A stretch of 64,000 nt of DNA from Asanoa siamensis (GCF_016862555.1 NZ_BONE01000025.1:42366-106365); one strand, 5' to 3'; numbered from the stretch's first letter, positions 1 to 8,852 are shown. Numbers and translations are program-made. Notes: generated from the letters alone by a model not told the origin.

Positions 1-1673
1 GACCGGCCGGAGCCGACGAGGCCGGCGATGCCGACGATCTCGCCCTTGCCGACGGTCAACGAGACGTCGGTGAACTCGCCCGGGCGGCCGAGCCCTTCGA
101 CCCGCAACAGCTCGTCGGCCACCGGCGGCTTGTCTGCGCGGTCCGGGAAGACGTACTCGATGGTCCGGCCGGTCATCCGGCTGACCAGCTCGCGGGTCGG
201 CGTCGTGCGGGCCGCGAGGTTGGCCGCGGTGGTCCGGCCGTCCTTGAGGACCGTGACCCGGTCGCCGATCTCGCGGATCTCCTCGAGCCGATGCGAGATG
301 TAGATGACCGCGATGCCCTGCGCCGTCAACTCCCGGATGATCCGGAAGAGGTTCTCGACCTCGTCGTGCGCGAGCACGGCACTCGGCTCGTCCATGATGA
401 TCAGCTTGGCGTCGTGCGACAGCGCGCGGGCCATGCTGACCACCTGCTTGCCCGCGGCGGGCAGGGTCCGCACCATCCGGTTGGGCGCGATCTCGCCGTG
501 TCCGAGCCGGGCGAGGATGTCGCGGGTGCGCTTGTTGATGGTGCCGCGGCGCACGAACCCGGCGACCCGCGGCTCGTGGCCGAGGAACGCGTTCTCGCCG
601 ATCGACAGGTCGTCGACGAGGTCGAGCTCCTGGTAGATGGTGGCGATGCCGGCCTTGTTGGCGGCTTGCGGGTTGGCGAACCGGACGGCCTCGCCGAGCC
701 ACTCGACGGTGCCGGAATCGGGCTGGTGGGCGCCGGAGAGCACCTTGATCAGCGTCGACTTCCCGGCGCCGTTCTGGCCGAGGAGGCAGTGCACCTCACC
801 GGCGCGCACCTCCAGCTGGACGCCGTCGAGCGCGCGTACGCCGGGGAAGGTCTTGACGACGTCCGTCAGCCGCAGGACGACGGGGCGCTCGGCCCCGTCA
901 CCGGCGGCCGCGTCGGCATCGGGCCCGACGGGGCCGGCGGCCGCCGTCCGGTCGTCGTCGACCGCGCCGGCGTCGCCGTCGTCGTCCGTGCCCACGTCAC
1001 CGTCGGCGGCGTCCACCACCTCGTCGGGAGCGGCGTGCCGCGCCTCGGGCACCCGAGCGGCACTCCCCTCGCCCACGCCGTCGGCCTTCGCCGGGACCGC
1101 GTCGCTGTCGCCCGCCGTCGCGGCGGCAACCCCGGATGTGGGCGCGCCGTCGGCCTTGGCAGCGTCCGCGTCGGTTTCCGGGGTGTGGGCAGCCGGCGCG
1201 GTGCCGTCCGCCCTCGCGGCGGCAACCTCGGACTCGCCGGCAGCGGTTGCGGAACCCGCGCCGTCAGCCTTCCCGGCCGCCGCGCCGGTCTCCGCGGTGC
1301 GGGCAGCCGACCCGGTGCCGTCCGCCTTCGCGGCGGCAACCTCCGACTCGCCCGCGGAGCTTGCGGAACCCGCGCCGTCGGCCCTCGCGGCCGCCGCGCC
1401 GGTCTCCGCGGTGCGGGCAGCCGACCCGGTGCCGTCCGCCTTCGCGGTGGCAACAACCTTCGATGCGGAAGCGGAGCCGTCGGCGTCGACGGCCGCCGCA
1501 CCCGCTTCCGGGGTGACGGCCGCCGAAGCGGTGCCGTCGGCGTCCGTTTGCAAAGCGGGGGTTACAGAAGCGGCGCCGGCGGGATCGGGGGTGGCGGCGC
1601 CGTTGGGGGTTGGTTTCTCGTTGGCGGCAGCGCCGGGTGGCGTGCCGGTTTCAGGGGCGGTGCGCTCGGTCAT
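1..1673 (-). CDS. Sugar ABC transporter ATP-binding protein (RbsA/XylG type), 3'-truncated, with long repetitive N-terminal extension
   Basis: The C-terminal part runs off the left edge, leaving about 557 codons. From about residue 264 the protein is a typical tandem-ATPase subunit of a ribose/xylose/galactose-type importer: first Walker A GQNGAGKST (299-307), the Q-loop region ATIYQELDLV, Walker B IIMDEP and the H-loop ISHRL. The window ends in the Walker A-like VGSGR of the second ATPase domain. It would energise uptake of a sugar through permease and binding-protein partners lying outside the window. Residues 1-263 are highly unusual: an Ala/Gly/Asp/Ser-rich, low-complexity, repeat-built, acidic extension not found in normal RbsA proteins, which begin within a few residues of the ATPase domain. 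The ATG lies in an ATGA overlap with the stop of the upstream ROK gene, so the two are probably translationally coupled. An internal start near residue 260 cannot be excluded. Confidence 0.9.
   Translation of the reverse strand, partial: MTERTAPETGTPPGAAANEKPTPNGAATPDPAGAASVTPALQTDADGTASAAVTPEAGAAAVDADGSASASKVVATAKADGTGSAARTAETGAAAARADGAGSASSAGESEVAAAKADGTGSAARTAETGAAAGKADGAGSATAAGESEVAAARADGTAPAAHTPETDADAAKADGAPTSGVAAATAGDSDAVPAKADGVGEGSAARVPEARHAAPDEVVDAADGDVGTDDDGDAGAVDDDRTAAAGPVGPDADAAAGDGAERPVVLRLTDVVKTFPGVRALDGVQLEVRAGEVHCLLGQNGAGKSTLIKVLSGAHQPDSGTVEWLGEAVRFANPQAANKAGIATIYQELDLVDDLSIGENAFLGHEPRVAGFVRRGTINKRTRDILARLGHGEIAPNRMVRTLPAAGKQVVSMARALSHDAKLIIMDEPSAVLAHDEVENLFRIIRELTAQGIAVIYISHRLEEIREIGDRVTVLKDGRTTAANLAARTTPTRELVSRMTGRTIEYVFPDRADKPPVADELLRVEGLGRPGEFTDVSLTVGKGEIVGIAGLVGSGR
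1146..1545. repeat. 114-bp tandem repeat in the 5' part of the sugar ATPase gene
   Basis: The sequence beginning gccgtc(a/g)gcc recurs at 1146, 1260, 1374 and 1476, giving unit lengths of 114, 114 and 102 bp, with a fourth diverged copy. The unit length is a multiple of three, so it encodes a 38-residue protein repeat containing the motif DGTGSAARTAETGAAA on the minus strand. Copies at 1260 and 1374 are nearly identical. Confidence 0.9.
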
Positions 1674-2857
1674 GACGCCTCCATGAAGGCCATGTCACTG
1701 GCCAGCACCGCCGCGCCGGTCACGCCCGCGCGGCTGCCGAGTTCGGAGAGGACCACGGGCAGGTTGCCGGTGGCGAGCGGGAGGGAGCGCCGGTAGACGA
1801 CGCTGCGGATCTCGGCCAGCAGGATGTGGCCGAGCTGGGCCAGGCCGCCGCCGATCACGATCATCGACGGGTTGGCGAAGCTGACCAGGCCGGCCAGCAC
1901 GCCGCCGACGCGGCGGCCGCCGTCGCGGATCAGGCGGATGCAGACCACGTCGCCCTCGATCGCGCCCTCGGCGACGTCGACGGCGGTGACCAGGCCGTTG
2001 GCGGCGAGGCGCTCGGCCAGGGCGGGCGAACCGCCGGCGCGGGCCGCGGCGGTCGCGTCCTTGGCGATCGCGGCGCCGCTGAACAGCGCCTCCAGGCAGC
2101 CCACGTTGCCGCACGAGCACATCGGGCCGTGCGAGTCGACCTGGATGTGGCCGATGTCGCCGGCGCACCCGTCGGTGCCCCGGTAGACCTCGCCACCCAG
2201 GTAGATGCCGCAGCCGACGCCGGTGCCGATCTTCACGAACAGGAAGTCGTCGACCGAGTGGGCGACACCGCCGTGCCGCTCGCCGATGGCCATGATGTTG
2301 ACGTCGTTGTCGACCACCGCCGGGCAGCCGTGCTCGCGGGTGAGCAGCTCGCGGACCGGGAAACGGTCCCAGCCCGGCATGATCGGCGGGGAGACGGGGA
2401 CGCCGTCGCGGAAGCTGACCGGCCCCGGGACACCGATGCCGACGGCGTCGAGCCGCTCGTAGGCACCGTCCACCTTGGCCTTGTGCAGCAGCTCGTTGAC
2501 CCGCAGCAGGGTGCCCTTCGGGCCGCTGCGGATGTCGGCCGGCTCGGCGTAGGCCTTGACCGGCTCGAGGCGCCCGTTGACGATCTCGACGTCGATCGAG
2601 CTGGCGCCGAGGTCGACGGCGGCGAAGCGCAGGTCGGGGCTCAGCTCGACCAATGTGGACCGACGACCGCCGCGGGAGGCGGCCAGGCCGGCCTCGGCGA
2701 CGTAACCCAGGGAGACCAGCCGCTCGAGCTCGGCGAGCAGCCGCGGCCGCGGCATCTCCAGCCGGTCGGCGAGCTCGGCGCGGGAGACCGCACCGTTGTC
2801 GCGCAGCAGCCGCAATAGCCGCAGGTGCAGTGGCTCAACAGCCCGCACGGCACCCAT
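1670..2857 (-). CDS. ROK-family transcriptional regulator / sugar kinase-like protein
   Basis: This is a 395-residue NagC/XylR-type ROK protein. An N-terminal winged helix (LLRLLRDNGAVSRAELADRL) is followed by the sugar-kinase-like ROK fold: the phosphate-binding motif VDLGASSIDVEIV, the substrate loop VGIGVPGPV, DNDVN, and the ROK zinc motif CSCGNVGCLE preceded by GHIQVD. Such proteins usually repress sugar uptake and catabolic genes and respond to a sugar or sugar phosphate. Here it lies directly upstream of, and overlaps by 4 nt, a sugar ABC ATPase, so it very likely controls that importer. The ATG at 2857 has AAAGG immediately before it. A GTG at 2848 would have better spacing from the same purine tract and is an alternative start. 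The open frame extends further upstream but reads as non-coding. Confidence 0.9.
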   Translation of the reverse strand: MGAVRAVEPLHLRLLRLLRDNGAVSRAELADRLEMPRPRLLAELERLVSLGYVAEAGLAASRGGRRSTLVELSPDLRFAAVDLGASSIDVEIVNGRLEPVKAYAEPADIRSGPKGTLLRVNELLHKAKVDGAYERLDAVGIGVPGPVSFRDGVPVSPPIMPGWDRFPVRELLTREHGCPAVVDNDVNIMAIGERHGGVAHSVDDFLFVKIGTGVGCGIYLGGEVYRGTDGCAGDIGHIQVDSHGPMCSCGNVGCLEALFSGAAIAKDATAAARAGGSPALAERLAANGLVTAVDVAEGAIEGDVVCIRLIRDGGRRVGGVLAGLVSFANPSMIVIGGGLAQLGHILLAEIRSVVYRRSLPLATGNLPVVLSELGSRAGVTGAAVLASDMAFMEAS

Positions 2858-3070
2858 CCTTTGGTCGACCCGTTCACACCGGCGCAACGTCCGGGTGTTG
2901 TGCACGACACAGTATGAGCTTCCGCTGTAGGTGTAAAGAGCTTCGGATCTCTTGGCGATAACTTTTGCTGGAAGGAACAAAAGCTGTTGGCACGGCTAGT
3001 GAATCTTCGCGGCAGTGCTGCGGAGATGCCGGTTTCGTCCGGTCAAAACGCCCTGACGTGCGGTGACGCG

Positions 3071-3883
3071 CTACTTACATAGGAGGGTCGTCATGCGCCG
3101 GCCGGCGACCACCAGCCCGATGGCGGTGACGAGCAGAAGATAACCGACGTCGATCAATCCGCCTAGGACTTCGTCGGCGCCGGTCGATATGCCCCGGATC
3201 AGGTCGACCGCGCGGTAGAGCGGCGTCACCTCGACCAGCCAGCGCAGCGCCGGGTGGTAGCTCTCCGCGGGCACGAACGTGCCGGAGAACAGGAACAGGG
3301 CGAACTGGATGGAACCCATCAGATCGAAGTCCTGCCAGCTGCGCATGAACGTGCTCAGCGCCATGCCGAGCGCGCCGAACGCGAAGCCGACGAGGACCGC
3401 CGCGGGGAAGGCCAGCAGCGCGCGACCCACGGAGATCAGGTCGAGGGCGGCCATCACGATCAGGAACGCCGCGGAGTAGAGCGAGCCGCGCACCATCGCC
3501 CAGCCGAGCTCGCCGAGCGCGATCTCGAAGGGCCGCACGGGGGTGGCCAGCATCCCCTCGTACAGCCGCATGTATTTCATCTTCCCGAAGAAGTTGAAGG
3601 TGGTCTCGGCGAGCGCGCCGCTCATCGCCGCCGAGGCCAGCATCGCCGGCGCGACGAACGCCGCGTAGCCGACGACCGTGCCGTCGGGCAGCGTCAGGTC
3701 GCCGACCAGGCCGCCCACGCCGACGCCGATGGAGAGCAGGTAGACCACCGGCTCGACGAAACCGGAGATCATCACCAGCCAGTACGCGGAGCGCAGCGCG
3801 GCGGCGTTGCGTGCGGCTACGGAGGCCGAGCGGCGGACGGGGCCCTCGAACGCGACGAGCCGGGGCAGCAGCAGCGCGACCAT
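3071..3883 (-). CDS. ABC-2 type exporter permease (second permease of NodIJ/Drr-like system)
   Basis: 270 residues with about six hydrophobic segments typical of ABC-2 transporter permeases (WLVMISGFVEPVVYLLSIG near the N-terminus, FALFLFSGTFVPAESYHPAL before the last helices). The pattern Y-x-G-x-L-A-T-P-(V) after the cytoplasmic loop (KMKYMRLYEGMLATPVRP) is characteristic of the NodJ branch. The ATG shares its A with the TGA of the preceding permease gene (TGATG, 3881-3885), so the two subunits are coupled and probably form a heterodimer. With the ATPase encoded at 5078-6010 this makes a complete exporter. The cargo cannot be told from sequence; relatives export drugs, lipids or oligosaccharides. 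Confidence 0.88.
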   Translation of the reverse strand: MVALLLPRLVAFEGPVRRSASVAARNAAALRSAYWLVMISGFVEPVVYLLSIGVGVGGLVGDLTLPDGTVVGYAAFVAPAMLASAAMSGALAETTFNFFGKMKYMRLYEGMLATPVRPFEIALGELGWAMVRGSLYSAAFLIVMAALDLISVGRALLAFPAAVLVGFAFGALGMALSTFMRSWQDFDLMGSIQFALFLFSGTFVPAESYHPALRWLVEVTPLYRAVDLIRGISTGADEVLGGLIDVGYLLLVTAIGLVVAGRRMTTLLCK

Positions 3884-4641
3884 CAGAACACCAACCGCTT
3901 CCGGAACCGGGCGTGCGCCAGCCACCAACCACCGACCGCCCACAACGCCAGGTAGGCAAGATGGCCAAGGGCCGACCACTGCGGCGCGACACCGAGCGTG
4001 GCGGCCCGGCACAGGTCGACGCCGTGCCAGAGCGGCGTCGCGTAGGCGACCCAGCGCAGCCCGACCGGCATCGCCTCGACCGGGAAGAAGACGCCCGCGA
4101 ACAGCGACATCGGCAGCACCGCGAAGCGGAACAGCAGCGCGAGGTAGCTGTCGGAGGTGATGCTCGCGCTGTAGGCGAAGGTCGGCGCCGCCACCGCGCA
4201 GCCGAGCAGCACGACCAGGGGCAGTGTGGCCAGCGCCCACACGGAGTGGACCGCCCCGAACAACGTGGCCACCAGCAGGAAGGCGGCGGCCGAGAGCAGT
4301 GCCCGGAACACCACGAACGCCAGGTGGCCGCCGAGCACGTCGGCGACCCGCAGCGGTGCCGCGGCCTGGCCGAAATAGATCTTGTGCCACTCGAAGTTGC
4401 CGAGCACCGGCCAGGTGGCCTCGCCGACGCCGACCTGCAACGCCGCCGATGCGATCAGGCCGGGGACGACCCAGTCGAGATAGGACACTCCGCCGACGCC
4501 GCCTTCGACGTAGGCGCCCACCCCGACCCCGAAGCCCAGCATCGTCAGCAGTGGCAACAGGAACGACCCGAACACCGACCCGCGCCAGGTGCGCCGATAG
4601 CCCACCAGGTGGTATTCGAAAACGGCCACGGTGGCGGTCAC
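3883..4641 (-). CDS. ABC-2 type exporter permease (NodJ-like)
   Basis: About 252 residues beginning VTATVAVFEYHLVGYRRTWRGS, the usual start of NodJ/DrrB-type permeases (a basic amphipathic helix before TM1). It has about six TM helices, the conserved GLIASAALQVGVGEATWPV and LFAGVFFPVEAMPVGLRWVAYATPLWHGVDLCR blocks, and a basic C-terminus. I chose the GTG at 4641 because it follows a GGGGGTGTGGG purine-rich stretch and matches the family length. The frame is open to a GTG at 4755, which would add 38 unconserved-looking residues rich in Pro and Asp. It overlaps the downstream permease gene by TGATG. The paired ATPase gene lies upstream, separated by a small gene on the opposite strand. Confidence 0.85.
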   Translation of the reverse strand: MTATVAVFEYHLVGYRRTWRGSVFGSFLLPLLTMLGFGVGVGAYVEGGVGGVSYLDWVVPGLIASAALQVGVGEATWPVLGNFEWHKIYFGQAAAPLRVADVLGGHLAFVVFRALLSAAAFLLVATLFGAVHSVWALATLPLVVLLGCAVAAPTFAYSASITSDSYLALLFRFAVLPMSLFAGVFFPVEAMPVGLRWVAYATPLWHGVDLCRAATLGVAPQWSALGHLAYLALWAVGGWWLAHARFRKRLVF

Positions 4642-4817
4642 CCCCACACCCCCGTTCGGGGTCGTGCGCGGCACCCCTGATGCCGGATCGTCCGGCCGCG
4701 GTGCGAGGTCGACCGGCGACAGCGCGGCGCGGGCGGTCGCGGGCGCGCCGGCCACCGCGAACCCGGCGCCGCCGTCACCGGGTGTGCGGACGCGGCTCGT
4801 GGGGTAGATCCCGCCGC

Positions 4818-5057
4818 ATGGCCGCGCGTGGCAAACCTTGGTGGATGCTGGCGGAGACCCCGACGATGGCCTTCGCCCTGGGCGGGATCTGGACGGTGCT
4901 CGGCCTCGGGCAGGTGATCACCCTGGCCTTCGGCGGCGACGGTGGTGCGCTCTGGGTCGCGCGGGTCGTGCTCGCGGTGATCACGGTGCTGCTGGGGGTC
5001 GGCTATCTGGCCTCGGCGGCCGCTCACCGTCGCCGGGAGCGCGGCACTCCGTCGTGA
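4818..5057 (+). CDS. Small two-TM membrane protein of unknown function
   Basis: A 79-residue ORF on the strand opposite to the flanking exporter genes. The translation has two clean hydrophobic helices (roughly 17-37 and 45-66), a Trp-rich N-terminus (KPWWMLAE) and a basic tail (HRRRERG), consistent with a small integral membrane protein. It fits between the ATPase gene and the permease genes without overlapping either. The ribosome-binding site before the ATG is weak and I do not recognise the family. The alternative is that it is noise in GC-rich sequence, but the hydrophobic pattern and lack of overlap favour a real gene. Confidence 0.6.
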   Translation: MAARGKPWWMLAETPTMAFALGGIWTVLGLGQVITLAFGGDGGALWVARVVLAVITVLLGVGYLASAAAHRRRERGTPS

Positions 5058-5077
5058 CGTCCGTTGCCCGGTCATCG

Positions 5078-6010
5078 CTAGTCGACCAGGGTCCGGCCGG
5101 TGAGGTGCAGGAAGACGTCTTCGAGCGTGCTGCGGCGGACCAGCACGCTGGCCGGCGCGAGCGCGCGCCCGTGCACCTCGGCCACGGCCGCGTCGCCGTC
5201 GTCGACGTAGAGCAGGACCCGGTCGGGCAGCGGCTCGATCCGCTCGCCGATGCCTGCCAGCTTGTCGACGAACGCCTCCTGGGAGTCGGCCGCGAAGCGT
5301 AGCTCGACCACCTCGCGGGTGGAGTTGCGCTCGATCAGCTCGCGCGGCGAACCCTCGGCCACGATCCGGCCGCCGTCCATCACCACGAGCCGGTCGCAGA
5401 GCTGCTCGGCCTCGTCCATGTAGTGCGTGGTCAGCACGAGCGTCACGCCCTGCCGCTTGAGCCGGAACAGCCGCTCCCAGACGAGGTGGCGGGCCTGCGG
5501 GTCGAGGCCTGTGGTCGGCTCGTCGAGCAGCACCACGTCGGGCTCGTTGACCAGCGCGCGGGCGATCGTCAGCCGGCGTTTCATGCCGCCCGAGAGCGGG
5601 TCGACCTTGCTGCCCGCCCGCTCGCTGAGCTGGACGAACCGCAGCAGCTCGGCGGCGCGGGCCCGGGCCACCTTGCGCGGGATGCCGAAGAACCGCGCGT
5701 AGGTCGTCAGGTTTTCGGCGACCGTCAGCTCCGGGTCGAGGTTGTCGGTCTGCGGGCAGACGCCGAGCCGCGCCCGGATCGCCGGGCCGTCGCGGGCCGG
5801 ATCCATGCCCAGGATCCGCAGCCGGCCCGCCGTCACCGGCGACACACAGCCGATCATGCGCATCGTCGAGCTCTTGCCCGCGCCGTTGGGACCGAGGAAG
5901 CCGAAGGCCTCGCCGGCCCGCACGGACACGTCGATGCCGTCGACGGCGGTGAACCCGCCGAAGCGTTTCACCAGCCCCGTCGCCTCGATGAGCGGCCTGC
6001 CGTCAGTCAC
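5078..6010 (-). CDS. ABC exporter ATP-binding protein (NodI/DrrA-like)
   Basis: 310 residues. Walker A GPNGAGKSS (40-48), Q-loop CPQTDNLD, signature LSGGMKRRL, Walker B VVLLDEP, D-loop TGLDPQAR and the switch histidine TTHYMDEAEQ are all intact. The CPQTDNLDPELTV block and the C-terminal domain after GRIVAEGSPRELI are typical of the NodI/DrrA subgroup that partners ABC-2 permeases. Start is the GTG at 6010. The two permease genes follow on the same strand after a gap holding a small opposing ORF. It hydrolyses ATP at the inner face of the membrane to drive export. The substrate is unknown. Confidence 0.93.
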   Translation of the reverse strand: MTDGRPLIEATGLVKRFGGFTAVDGIDVSVRAGEAFGFLGPNGAGKSSTMRMIGCVSPVTAGRLRILGMDPARDGPAIRARLGVCPQTDNLDPELTVAENLTTYARFFGIPRKVARARAAELLRFVQLSERAGSKVDPLSGGMKRRLTIARALVNEPDVVLLDEPTTGLDPQARHLVWERLFRLKRQGVTLVLTTHYMDEAEQLCDRLVVMDGGRIVAEGSPRELIERNSTREVVELRFAADSQEAFVDKLAGIGERIEPLPDRVLLYVDDGDAAVAEVHGRALAPASVLVRRSTLEDVFLHLTGRTLVD

Positions 6011-6076
6011 AGGCGGACCATAGCCAGGGGGTACGACAGAAGACAGCGGATATCGGCGGCCGCTGATGAAAAACGG

Positions 6077-6613
6077 TCAGAGGTCCCTGGGGGTGGTCGC
6101 CGAGCGGGCCTCCGCCACCAGCGCGCCGGTGGTCTCGACGACCTCCGGAGTGGACGTCTCGGTGCCGGGGTCGTAGCGCACCGACCAGGCCAGACCGTTG
6201 CGGCCACGGACCTTGCGGGCGACCACCCGCACACCGCCGCCGTCGATCGCGTGGTGCGAGGTGTAGGAGACGGAGCCGGTCACCCGGGCCCGCACCTGCT
6301 GCGGGATCTCCTTCGGCTCGAGCAGCAGCACCGACTGCGGCGTCGCGTCGGCCAGCACCTCGTACTCGTCGCGCTCCTCGACCACCTCGGCCGGCGTCAC
6401 GGTCAACTCACGGCCGGACCAGACCGCCTTGTGGATCCGGTGCCAGTCGAGCCGGTCACGGTCGGGCAGGCGCAGGCCGCGGTCGGTGGCGACCACGAGC
6501 GGGCCGGCCTCGGTGCGCGACCAGGCGATCACCCGCTCGTCGGGCTCGAGCGTCACACCGGCGTCGGCCGGCAGCTTGACCCGCCTGCGGAACACGTCCC
6601 AGATGCTCGTCAC
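6077..6613 (-). CDS. Conserved hypothetical protein downstream of dnaG
   Basis: 178 residues starting with a GTG in a GTGA overlap with the dnaG stop (6610-6613), so it is translationally coupled to primase. The protein is soluble and mostly beta-rich, with the motif VIAWSRTEAGPLVVATDRGLRLP near residues 28-50 that resembles a PH-like or bacterial PH-type sheet, and RVVARKVRGRNGLAWSVRYDPG in its second half. It has no signal peptide or TM segment. I recall similar proteins placed after dnaG in related actinomycetes, but no function can be assigned from sequence. Confidence 0.8.
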   Translation of the reverse strand: MTSIWDVFRRRVKLPADAGVTLEPDERVIAWSRTEAGPLVVATDRGLRLPDRDRLDWHRIHKAVWSGRELTVTPAEVVEERDEYEVLADATPQSVLLLEPKEIPQQVRARVTGSVSYTSHHAIDGGGVRVVARKVRGRNGLAWSVRYDPGTETSTPEVVETTGALVAEARSATTPRDL

Positions 6614-8463
6614 AATCCACCCGCCGCCTGTTCGCGCAGGGCTCGCGCGTGCTGCTCCAGGGAGAACAGCTCGCCGGCCAGCGCGAGATATTGGTCTTTG
6701 CTCGTCACCGGGTTGATCCGCTGCACCTTCGACTTGAGGTCGCGGATCCGGGCGTCGGTGGCGCCCCACTGGAGCCGCGCGAGCAGCACCGAGACGTAGT
6801 GCGGATCGGGCTCGGTGTCCCGCAGCATCGGCTCGACGGCCAGCTCGCCGACCAGGGCCTTGCCGGTCAGGTCGCCGCACGCGTCGCGTACCCGCTCGAT
6901 CCAGACCGCGCCGCTCGTGCCGCTGACCGCACCGCCGGCCTCGGCGATCGCGGCGCGCACGGTACGCAGCTCGACCGTCGAGTAGGCCTCGTCACCGATC
7001 GCGTCGAACATCGGCCCGGCCAGCACCGGCACCTGGATCGCCAGCTTGAGCGCCTCGCGCTCGACCCGGGCCTGCGGGGTGTCGGCGCGAACGGTCGCGG
7101 CGTTGGCGGCGGCCGTCGCGGTGGCCGCCGGCGCGCCCGCGTTGGCCACGGCCCGCTGCACCGGCTCGATCTCCATGCCGAGATCGCCGGCCAGCTTCCG
7201 GACGTACTCGGGACGCTTCTCCCGGTCCTTGATCTTGGCCACCAGCGGCGCGGCCCGGCGCATCGCCTCGACCCGGCCGTCGACGGTGTCGAGATCGAAC
7301 TTGCCGAGGATCTGCCGCAGCGCGAAGTCGACCATCGGCTCGCGGCGCGCGACCAGGTCGCGCACGGCCAGGTCACCCTTGGCCAGGCGCAGGTCGCACG
7401 GGTCCATGTTGTCGGGGCTGACCGCGATGAAGGTACGGCCGACGAAGCGCTGGTCCTCGTCGAACGCCCGCAACGCCGCCTTCTGCCCGGCCGCGTCGCC
7501 GTCGAAGGTGAAGATGATCTCCCCGGCGAACGCGTCGGTGTCCATCAGCAGCCGGCGCAGCACGCTGATGTGGTCGCCGCCGAACGCGGTGCCGCAGGTC
7601 GCGACCGCGGTCTTGACGCCGGCCAGGTGGCAGGCCATCACGTCGGTGTAGCCCTCGACGATCACGGCGCGGCCCTGGCGGGCGATCTCCCGCTTGGCGT
7701 GCTCGATCCCGTAGAGCACGTGGGACTTCTTGTAGAGCGGCGTTTCGGGCGTGTTGAGGTATTTGGGGCCGTCGTCGTCGTCGAACAGCTTGCGCGCGCC
7801 GAACCCGATGATGTCGCCGGACAGCTCCCGGATCGGCCAGACGAGGCGGCGCCGGAACCGGTCGATCAGCGAACCGGACCGGGCCTCGCGGGCCAGCCCC
7901 GCGGTGACGAGCTCCTGGCTGGTGAAGCCCTGTTGGCGCAGGTGGCGGGTGAGCGGGTCCCAGCCTTCGGGCGCGAACCCACAGCCGAAGTCCTGTGCGG
8001 CGGCCCGGTTGAAGCCGCGCTGGGCGAGGAACTCGCGGGCCAGCCGGGCGCCCGGCGTGGTCAGCTGGCCGGCGTAGAACTCGGCGGCGGCCGCGTGCGC
8101 GGCGACCAGGCGCTGCTTGACCCCCTGCTGCTGGGCGCGGGCCGGAGCCGGACCGCCCTCGACGTAGCGGAGCTGGATGCCGGCGCGACCGGCGAGCCGC
8201 TCGACGGACTCGACGAACGTGAGGTGGTCGACGTCCATCAGGAACGAGATCGCGTCGCCGCCCTTGCCGCAGCCGTGGCAGAAGAAGACGTTGCGGCCCG
8301 GGGCGACGGTGAACGAAGGGGTCTTCTCGTCATGGAACGGACACAGGCCCTTGAGGTTGCCGCCGCCGGCGCTCTTGAGCGTCACGTGCTCCGAGATGAC
8401 GTCGGCGATCGCGGTCCGCTCGCGAACCAGCGCGATGTCTTCCTCGCGGATCCGGCCTGCCAT
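6610..8463 (-). CDS. dnaG: DNA primase
   Basis: 617 residues, full length for DnaG. The N-terminal CHC2 zinc-binding domain has C41, H44, C62 and C65 (CPFH...CHGC). The catalytic RNA-polymerase core contains the TOPRIM motif IVEGYTDVMACH and the acidic FTFDGDAAGQKAAL. The C-terminal helicase-binding region is present, with the Ala/Thr-rich linker seen in actinobacterial primases. It makes RNA primers for lagging-strand synthesis and interacts with DnaB. The ATG follows a GAGGGGAG ribosome-binding site. It is followed by, and overlaps, a conserved hypothetical gene. Confidence 0.97.
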   Translation of the reverse strand: MAGRIREEDIALVRERTAIADVISEHVTLKSAGGGNLKGLCPFHDEKTPSFTVAPGRNVFFCHGCGKGGDAISFLMDVDHLTFVESVERLAGRAGIQLRYVEGGPAPARAQQQGVKQRLVAAHAAAAEFYAGQLTTPGARLAREFLAQRGFNRAAAQDFGCGFAPEGWDPLTRHLRQQGFTSQELVTAGLAREARSGSLIDRFRRRLVWPIRELSGDIIGFGARKLFDDDDGPKYLNTPETPLYKKSHVLYGIEHAKREIARQGRAVIVEGYTDVMACHLAGVKTAVATCGTAFGGDHISVLRRLLMDTDAFAGEIIFTFDGDAAGQKAALRAFDEDQRFVGRTFIAVSPDNMDPCDLRLAKGDLAVRDLVARREPMVDFALRQILGKFDLDTVDGRVEAMRRAAPLVAKIKDREKRPEYVRKLAGDLGMEIEPVQRAVANAGAPAATATAAANAATVRADTPQARVEREALKLAIQVPVLAGPMFDAIGDEAYSTVELRTVRAAIAEAGGAVSGTSGAVWIERVRDACGDLTGKALVGELAVEPMLRDTEPDPHYVSVLLARLQWGATDARIRDLKSKVQRINPVTSKDQYLALAGELFSLEQHARALREQAAGGL

Positions 8464-8852
8464 GCGCTCCCCTCACCCTGTCCTCCTCCATCCTGCACTG
8501 CCGTGCGGATCTTGGTGGGGGTGGGTGTGGGCCGCTTCACGGCTTCCCGAGCAGGGGGCGTGACCGTCGGGGGGTCGGTCACGTCCCCTTGTCTTCGTCT
8601 CTCACCACCGCAGCCCCTTGGCAGTACGCCGGCGAGGACTTCGCGCTCGGTTGTATCGAGCCTGCCGCCCAAACGCCACCCGGACATCCGCCAGGTGGCG
8701 CATGTCTGGAAGGCCATTTGCATACGTACGCCATTTCGGGGTCCGCGACAGCACCCAGAAGTAGGTCCGCTGGCCGTTATCTCCGCCACCCGCCCCGACG
8801 AAGCTCTTTGGTGAGCGCCGGGGCCGCCGGCGCCGGACCTTCGGAGAAGGTA
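8464..8852. other. Intergenic region between dnaG and a small divergent gene, with a hairpin and a palindrome
   Basis: No coding sequence is evident. At 8554-8588 there is a strong stem (GGGG-G-CGTGACCG pairing with CGGTCACG-T-CCCC, 13 pairs including one G-U) followed on the plus strand by TTGTCTTCGTCT. At 8683-8706 lies the first copy of the CCGCC-AGGT-GGCG palindrome. Both promoters, for dnaG and for the small gene at 8853, must lie here. Confidence 0.6.
8683..8706. promoter_or_regulatory. Palindrome, copy 1 of a five-copy CCGCC-AGGT-GGCGG family
   Basis: Arms GACATCCGCC and GGCGCATGTC with spacer AGGT match at nine of ten positions. It lies about 150 bp upstream of the small gene at 8853 and could be an operator or a dispersed repeat. 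Confidence 0.55.

Noticed and set aside
291..1796. Long plus-strand open frame opposite the sugar ATPase gene.
   Set aside because: It is an antisense shadow: the minus strand has clear ATPase motifs in the same interval, and the plus-strand protein is low-complexity Arg/Gly repeats.
8554..8588. Stem plus T-rich tail upstream of dnaG considered as a terminator of a plus-strand gene.
   Set aside because: There is no plus-strand gene before it, so its role is unclear; it is only recorded within the intergenic feature.
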